From assembly GCA_003219115.1 (NCBI GenBank), contig QHPN01000018.1, positions 2,200-12,315 of the forward strand: a stretch of DNA of 10,116 nucleotides, read 5' to 3'. Made by a program: the position numbers and the translations under genes. The stretch is from Verrucomicrobiota bacterium. Lineage in GTDB: Bacteria; Verrucomicrobiota; Verrucomicrobiia; Chthoniobacterales; UBA10450. Shown here piece after piece: positions 5,882-10,116 of this stretch; position 1 is the stretch's first letter, and every line of letters starts with the position of its first letter. Under the pieces are notes generated by a model. It saw only the letters and a list, made by a program, of their open reading frames with translations. It was not told where the DNA came from and ran no database searches.

Positions 5882-6711
5882 TCATGGAAAAAGAAACCGA
5901 GCATCCCGCTCCACCGTTCGAACCACAAAAGGTGGCTGAGCCCGAACCGCAAGAAAAAGCGATGATCACCGTCAGTGACGTTGATTTCTCGTATGGCGCG
6001 CACCAGGTCCTGTTCGACGTCAATCTGGAAATTCCGCCCCGCGCAGTCACGGCCTTCATTGGCCCCTCCGGTTGCGGCAAAACCACCCTGTTGCGCTGTT
6101 TCAATCGCATGAACGATCTCATTGATGGCGCGCATGTTTCCGCCGGCCGGATTGAATTGGAAGGTCACGATATCAATGCGCCCGACATTGATGTGGTCGA
6201 GCTGCGCCGTCGCGTCGGAATGGTCTTCCAAAAATCGAATCCGTTTCCGAAGTCGATTTACGATAACGTGGCCTACGGTCTGCGCGTCCTGGGCGCGACC
6301 AAAAAATCGCGGATCAATGAAGCAGTGGAAAAAAGCCTGCGCGCAGCCGCGCTTTGGGGCGAGGTCAAAGATCGGCTCGATTCCAGCGCCTACGGGCTCT
6401 CCGGCGGGCAGCAGCAGCGGCTGTGTATCGCCCGCGCGCTCGCGGTCGAACCGGAAGTCATCTTAATGGACGAACCCTGCAGCGCACTCGATCCGATAGC
6501 GACCGCGAAAGTGGAAGAACTTATTTATCAGTTGCGCGAGAACTTCACGATCGTGATTGTGACCCACAACATGCAACAGGCCGGCCGTTGCTCCAATTAC
6601 ACCGCCTTCTTTTACCTCGGCCGGTTGATTGAATTCGGGGCGACCTCGAAAATTTTCAGTAATCCATCAGAACGGCAAACCGAGGATTACATCACTGGAC
6701 GATTTGGTTAA
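5875..6711 (+). CDS. pstB: Phosphate ABC transporter ATP-binding protein PstB
   Basis: This cytoplasmic ATPase powers phosphate import through PstCA. It has 278 residues from ATG 5875, which has a good AGGAGA site and overlaps pstA by seven bases. A Pro/Glu-rich tail of about 29 residues precedes the domain start at MITVSDVDFSYG; this is longer than in most PstB proteins and looks disordered. Walker A GPSGCGKTT is at 63-71. A Q-loop lies in MVFQKSNPFP, the PstB hallmark. The signature LSGGQQQRLCIARAL starts at 175, Walker B VILMDEPCSALDP has Asp199-Glu200, and the H-loop is His231 in IVTHNMQQAGR. The end, FSNPSERQTEDYITGRFG, is typical of PstB. All ATPase residues are intact. phoU begins five bases after the stop. 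Confidence 0.96.
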   Translation: MVIMEKETEHPAPPFEPQKVAEPEPQEKAMITVSDVDFSYGAHQVLFDVNLEIPPRAVTAFIGPSGCGKTTLLRCFNRMNDLIDGAHVSAGRIELEGHDINAPDIDVVELRRRVGMVFQKSNPFPKSIYDNVAYGLRVLGATKKSRINEAVEKSLRAAALWGEVKDRLDSSAYGLSGGQQQRLCIARALAVEPEVILMDEPCSALDPIATAKVEELIYQLRENFTIVIVTHNMQQAGRCSNYTAFFYLGRLIEFGATSKIFSNPSERQTEDYITGRFG

Positions 6712-6716
6712 TAGCT

Positions 6717-7406
6717 ATGCTAAGCGAACAAAAACACACACTCGGAACCTTCGAGCACGCGCTCGAAAATCTCCGCAACAACGTCATGATGATGGCGAGC
6801 CAGACCGAGCGCAGCCTCAACCGCGCGCTCAAAGGGCTAATGGATCGCGATGACAAACTTGCCGCCCTCGCGATTGCCGATGACGAAGAGATCGATCAAC
6901 TGGAAAAACAGATCGACAAGGATGGAATTGATTTGCTGCTGCGTTTTCAACCGGTCGCGTCCGATCTGCGCCGGGTGGTTTCGGCGATGAAACTAAGCTC
7001 GAACCTCGAGCGCATGGCCGATCAGGCCACCAACATCGCTCGTAAAGCGCGCAAACTGAACAAGCACCCCGCGCTGCCGGAGATTCTTTTGCTTAATCCG
7101 ATGATCGACCACGCCATGGCCATGTTCCGAGACAGCGTCGATGCCTATATCCGGGAAGACGCGCAAGCTGCACGCGCCATTATTCCGCAGGACGACGCCC
7201 TTGATAAAATGAACGCGCAGGTGAGCCGTCAACTGATCGACCGTATGGCGCGCGATCCGGAACAATTGCGCGGTTACATCAACCTGATGTTTGTCGCCCG
7301 GCACCTCGAACGCGTCGGGGACCACGCCACCAACATCGCCGAGGACGCCGTTTACGCCGCCGCCGCCGAAGACATTCGCCATCAACAGGTCGCCGCTACT
7401 GCATAG
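6717..7406 (+). CDS. phoU: Phosphate transport regulator PhoU
   Basis: This is a cytoplasmic, all-helical protein of 229 residues with two repeated three-helix PhoU domains (about 10-105 and 120-215). Each carries the metal-binding E-x3-D-x3-N motif: Glu98-Asp102-Asn106 in NLERMADQATN and Glu198-Asp202-Asn206 in HLERVGDHATN. PhoU proteins link the Pst transporter to the PAS domain of PhoR, shutting down the regulon when phosphate is plentiful and preventing toxic over-uptake. Its position as the last gene of pstCAB-phoU is canonical. The ATG at 6717 is five bases after the pstB stop with only a weak ribosome-binding site, so translation is probably coupled. No anomaly is seen. Confidence 0.95.
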   Translation: MLSEQKHTLGTFEHALENLRNNVMMMASQTERSLNRALKGLMDRDDKLAALAIADDEEIDQLEKQIDKDGIDLLLRFQPVASDLRRVVSAMKLSSNLERMADQATNIARKARKLNKHPALPEILLLNPMIDHAMAMFRDSVDAYIREDAQAARAIIPQDDALDKMNAQVSRQLIDRMARDPEQLRGYINLMFVARHLERVGDHATNIAEDAVYAAAAEDIRHQQVAATA

Positions 7407-7431
7407 AGCGTGGCGATGCAGCTTAAAAACC

Positions 7432-7459
7432 GTCATCCCGAGCGAAGTCGAGGGATGAC
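7432..7459. repeat. REP-like palindrome between phoU and ppk1
   Basis: GTCATCCC (7432-7439) and GGGATGAC (7452-7459) form a perfect 8-base-pair stem around a 12-base loop. Read on the minus strand the element encodes the string HPSTSLGMT. From memory, this is the translation of a short dispersed extragenic palindrome common in several bacterial phyla; it is not repeated elsewhere in this window. It lacks a T-tract, so a role in 3' end protection or transcript attenuation is possible but unproven. Confidence 0.55.
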
Positions 7460-7506
7460 TTAATGTTGCGTAAATTTCGGGCGCGCGTAGCTGAATAAGA
7501 GACCAA

Positions 7507-9723
7507 ATGCAAACTTCTGCTGCCGAAGTGACGACAGACGAGTTGGCCCTCCTACCAGACGCAATCCAGGCGGAGCGCGACTTTTCCGACCCGGCCAATT
7601 TCATTAATCGCGAATTAAGCTGGCTGGAATTTAACCGGCGAGTCCTCGAGGAAGCGCAGGACCCGACGCAGCCGTTGATGGAGCGGGTGAAGTTCATGAC
7701 CATTTTTAGCAATAATCTCGATGAGTTTTTCGAGATTCGGGTCGCCGGCATCAAACAACAGATTCAAAGCGAGACGAGCGAGATCGGCCCGGACGGCATG
7801 TCGCCCACGGAAACGTTTAACGCCAGTCAGCGACTGGTGCACGAACTGGTCGCCACCCAATACGATTTCTGGAACAAGGAACTGATGCCGGCGCTGGCGA
7901 AGAATGGGATTCGCCTGCACGATGTGGCACAGCTGACTGGAAAACGCGCGGCCTGGGCAAAACGCTATTTCCAGGAGGAAGTTTTCCCGATGCTGACGCC
8001 GCTGGCAGTCGATGCCAGCCATCCTTTCCCGCAGCTCCTGAACAAAAGCCACAATTTGCTGGTGCGAGCACGGGCGCATCAGGGCGGCGAAACACTTCTT
8101 GCCATCGTCCAGGTGCCGCGGGTTGTTCCGCGTCTCATCTTGATGCCGCGCGGCAAGAGCGCTGATGAGCCTTGGGATTACATCTACCTGGCTTCCCTCA
8201 TCAAACATTACATTGCCGAACTTTTTCCCGGTTTGATCCTCGATGGCGTCCACGCCTTCCGCGTCACCCGCAACAGCGATCTCTACATCGACGAAGAGGA
8301 AGCGGAAAATTTATTGCGCACCATCGAACAGGAATTGCGGCGTTCGAGTCGCGGCAACGCCGTTCGCCTGGAGGTGGAAGCGGATTGTCCGCCTGATTTC
8401 AAGGATTTGCTTCTGGCCTTTTTCGACTTGCAGGAAGCAGATCTCTACAAACTCAACGGTCCGCTCTCGATGACGCACCTGATGCCGCTGGTAACGAACG
8501 ACGCCTTCGCGAAACTAAAAGACCGGCCCTTTCAAGGTGCGACTGATCCAGCGTTGCCGCCCCAAGCCGGCATCTTCGAAGTAATGCGAAAACAGGACAT
8601 TTTGCTGCATCATCCCTACGAAAGTTTCGATCCCGTTGTTCGATTTATCGAAAGCGCGGCGACAGATCCCCAAGTGCTTGCCATCAAGATTACACTATAC
8701 CGCACCAGTGGTGATTCGCCCATCGTGGAGGCGCTGATCGAGGCTGCCAATAATGGCAAGCAGGTTACTGCGCTCCTGGAATTGCGCGCGCGTTTCGATG
8801 AAGCCGCCAATATTCGCTGGGCCCGACAACTCGAAGAAGCGGGCGCCCATGTTGTCTATGGCGTGGTGGGGTTGAAAACCCACTGCAAGGCGTTGCTGGT
8901 GGTAAGACGCGACTCCGACCGGCTCCGCCAATATGTCCATCTCGGCACCGGCAATTATCACCATCGCACCGCGCGCATCTATACCGATTTCAGCTTGCTC
9001 ACTTCCGCTCCGGAATTAACCGAGGAAGTCGCGATTGCTTTCAATACTCTCACCGGTCTCGCCGGTTATCCCGGCCTGAAAAAATTAATGGTGGCGCCGT
9101 TCGACCTTAGCGAACGGCTGATCAAGCTTATCGAACGCGAACGCGACCATGCTCGCGCCGGGAAACCGGCACGCATCATTGCCAAACTAAATTCCCTCGT
9201 TGATGACGACGTCATCGAGAAACTTTATGAGGCATCGTGCGCGGGCGTAAAAATCGATCTCATCGTCCGCGGGATTTGCTGTCTTCGGCCGCGAGTGCCC
9301 GGCCTGAGTGAAAACATTCGTGTCATCAGCATTGTAGGACGTTTTCTCGAGCACAGCCGCGTTTATTATTTTGAAAACGCAGGCCAGGCCGATATTTATC
9401 TCTCCAGCGCGGATTGGATGCCACGTAATTTCTATCGGCGAATCGAAATTGCTTTTCCGATCGATGCGCCCGCGCTGCGGGAAGAAATGGTGAACGATAT
9501 TTTGCCGAGTCTCCTCAATGACGAGGTAAAAGCGCGCGAGTTGCAGCCCGATGGTAGTTATGTGCGGCTGCGTCCGGCGGAGGGCGCGGTCCGATCCCAG
9601 GCCCAATTGCATTTTCGGGAACGTTCCCGCCAGGCCCGCAGGGCGGCCGCGGAATTGCAGGCCAAGAGCGGCATAGAGTTGATACCGATCAAAGCCAAGC
9701 GCGACCAGCGCAAACGCGCGTGA
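7507..9723 (+). CDS. ppk1: Polyphosphate kinase 1
   Basis: Ppk1 reversibly polymerises the terminal phosphate of ATP into inorganic polyphosphate through a phosphohistidine intermediate. The protein has 738 residues against about 690 in E. coli, with an extra N-terminal tail of about 30. The N domain opens with FINRELSWLEFNRRVLEEA and NNLDEFFEIRVAG. The C1 domain has VLAIKITLYRTSGDSPI with Arg399, ELRARFDE with Arg429, and GLKTHCKALLV with His459, the position of the autophosphorylated histidine (E. coli His435). C2 has the second conserved histidine, His616, in FLEHSRVYYF (E. coli His592), and a late SSADWMPRNFYRRIEI block. All four key residues keep a constant +24 offset from E. coli numbering, so the catalytic half has no gaps and should be active. 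The ATG at 7507 has an AAGAGA-like site. It is separated from phoU by 100 bases and its TGA overlaps the next start (GTGA). Confidence 0.97.
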   Translation: MQTSAAEVTTDELALLPDAIQAERDFSDPANFINRELSWLEFNRRVLEEAQDPTQPLMERVKFMTIFSNNLDEFFEIRVAGIKQQIQSETSEIGPDGMSPTETFNASQRLVHELVATQYDFWNKELMPALAKNGIRLHDVAQLTGKRAAWAKRYFQEEVFPMLTPLAVDASHPFPQLLNKSHNLLVRARAHQGGETLLAIVQVPRVVPRLILMPRGKSADEPWDYIYLASLIKHYIAELFPGLILDGVHAFRVTRNSDLYIDEEEAENLLRTIEQELRRSSRGNAVRLEVEADCPPDFKDLLLAFFDLQEADLYKLNGPLSMTHLMPLVTNDAFAKLKDRPFQGATDPALPPQAGIFEVMRKQDILLHHPYESFDPVVRFIESAATDPQVLAIKITLYRTSGDSPIVEALIEAANNGKQVTALLELRARFDEAANIRWARQLEEAGAHVVYGVVGLKTHCKALLVVRRDSDRLRQYVHLGTGNYHHRTARIYTDFSLLTSAPELTEEVAIAFNTLTGLAGYPGLKKLMVAPFDLSERLIKLIERERDHARAGKPARIIAKLNSLVDDDVIEKLYEASCAGVKIDLIVRGICCLRPRVPGLSENIRVISIVGRFLEHSRVYYFENAGQADIYLSSADWMPRNFYRRIEIAFPIDAPALREEMVNDILPSLLNDEVKARELQPDGSYVRLRPAEGAVRSQAQLHFRERSRQARRAAAELQAKSGIELIPIKAKRDQRKRA

Positions 9724-10116
9724 AAAAAGTTCTCGTCGTCGATATTGGCGGCACCAACGTCAAGGCTATGATCTCGCGCGAGGAACGTCGAAAGTTCAGT
9801 TCCGGCGCCAGCCTCACGCCCCACCAGCTCCACGGGATGCTCGACGGCCAGCTCGATGATTGGAAATACGATATTACGATGTCGTCACCGTTGGCTTTCC
9901 CGCGCCAGTCAGGAACGGCCGCATCCTGACCGATCCAAAAAATCTTGGCAAAGGCTGGACGCGATTCAATTTCGAAAAAGCCTTTGGCAAACCCGTGCGT
10001 GTCATTAACGACGCCGCCATGCAAGCTCTCGGCAGTTATCGCGGCGGGCGAATGCTCTTCATCGGACTCGGGACGGGCTTTGGTTCGGCGCTGGTCTGGA
10101 ATGGGATTGTTCTTTC
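9720..10116 (+). pseudogene. ROK-family sugar kinase (polyphosphate/ATP glucokinase-like), frameshifted and cut by window edge
   Basis: The GTG at 9720 overlaps the ppk1 stop. Frame A encodes MKKVLVVDIGGTNVKAM, whose DIGGTN is the ROK/actin-fold phosphate-1 motif, and runs well up to DDWKYD (codon ends 9872). After that, frame A is nonsense and stops at 9927-9929. From 9875 a second frame resumes the family sequence without loss: YDVVTVGFPAPV, then VRVINDAAMQALGSY with the catalytic-type Asn-Asp-Ala (Asp codon 10010-10012), then MLFIGLGTGFGSAL. The break coincides with TACGAT-AT-TACGAT at 9867-9880: removing one 8-base unit restores DDWKYDVVTVG. It is thus either a recent disruptive duplication or a sequence/assembly error in an otherwise intact gene. 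ROK kinases phosphorylate glucose and related sugars. Coupling to ppk1 suggests polyphosphate as donor, which is inference only. The right edge removes the C-terminal half, including any zinc or substrate motifs. Confidence 0.85.

Noticed and set aside
7460..7506. A sigma-70 promoter for ppk1 around TTGCGT and TGAATA
   Set aside because: Spacing is about 20 bases and both boxes match poorly, so it is not supported above chance.
7615..8253. 212-residue open frame on the minus strand inside ppk1
   Set aside because: It is entirely antisense to the conserved N-terminal half of Ppk1 and has no family resemblance.
9720..9929. A genuine 69-residue short protein ending at the TGA of 9927
   Set aside because: Residues after 51 are unrelated to the ROK family, while the true family sequence continues in another frame from 9875; it is a frameshift product.
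1..10116. CRISPR array, tRNA, rRNA, insertion sequence or phage genes
   Set aside because: No regularly spaced repeats, no tRNA-like cloverleaf, no transposase or integrase motif and no terminal inverted repeats were seen; nearly all bases are accounted for by housekeeping-type genes.

Overview
The window is about 10.1 kb of a moderately GC-rich bacterial genome. It is almost entirely coding and carries one coherent phosphate-handling locus. The proteins look Gram-negative and, by my impression of gene order and protein style, closest to Verrucomicrobiota (the soil Chthoniobacterales/Udaeobacter type). There is no rRNA or marker tree here, so that placement is an inference of modest confidence.

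Layout: (1) Bases 1-647, minus strand: the N-terminal 215 codons of uvrA, running off the left edge. (2) Bases 716-979, plus strand: an 87-residue protein that looks like a stand-alone histidine-kinase dimerisation hairpin with no ATPase domain. (3) Bases 980-1194: a gap ending in the phoB promoter. (4) Bases 1195-3162: a PhoB-type response regulator and PhoR-type sensor kinase, 6 bases apart. (5) Bases 3163-3331: an intergenic region with a 3' hairpin and a well-formed Pho box (two 7-base repeats separated by 4 bases). (6) Bases 3332-7406: pstC-pstA-pstB-phoU, tightly packed. (7) Bases 7407-7506: a short gap holding a REP-like palindrome. (8) Bases 7507-9723: polyphosphate kinase ppk1. (9) Bases 9720-10116: a ROK-family sugar kinase that overlaps the ppk1 stop, is cut by the right edge and is interrupted by an 8-base duplication that shifts the frame.

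How it fits together: PhoR senses phosphate status with PhoU and the Pst transporter, and phosphorylates PhoB. PhoB probably binds the Pho box and drives pstCAB-phoU. Imported phosphate enters ATP, and Ppk1 stores its terminal phosphate as polyphosphate. The translationally coupled ROK kinase may spend polyphosphate or ATP on glucose. No periplasmic phosphate-binding protein (pstS) is present in the window.

The most unusual items are the roughly 210-residue extracytoplasmic helical insertion in PstC, the ATPase-less DHp-like small protein beside the two-component system, the apparently leaderless GTG start of phoB, and the frameshifted ROK gene.
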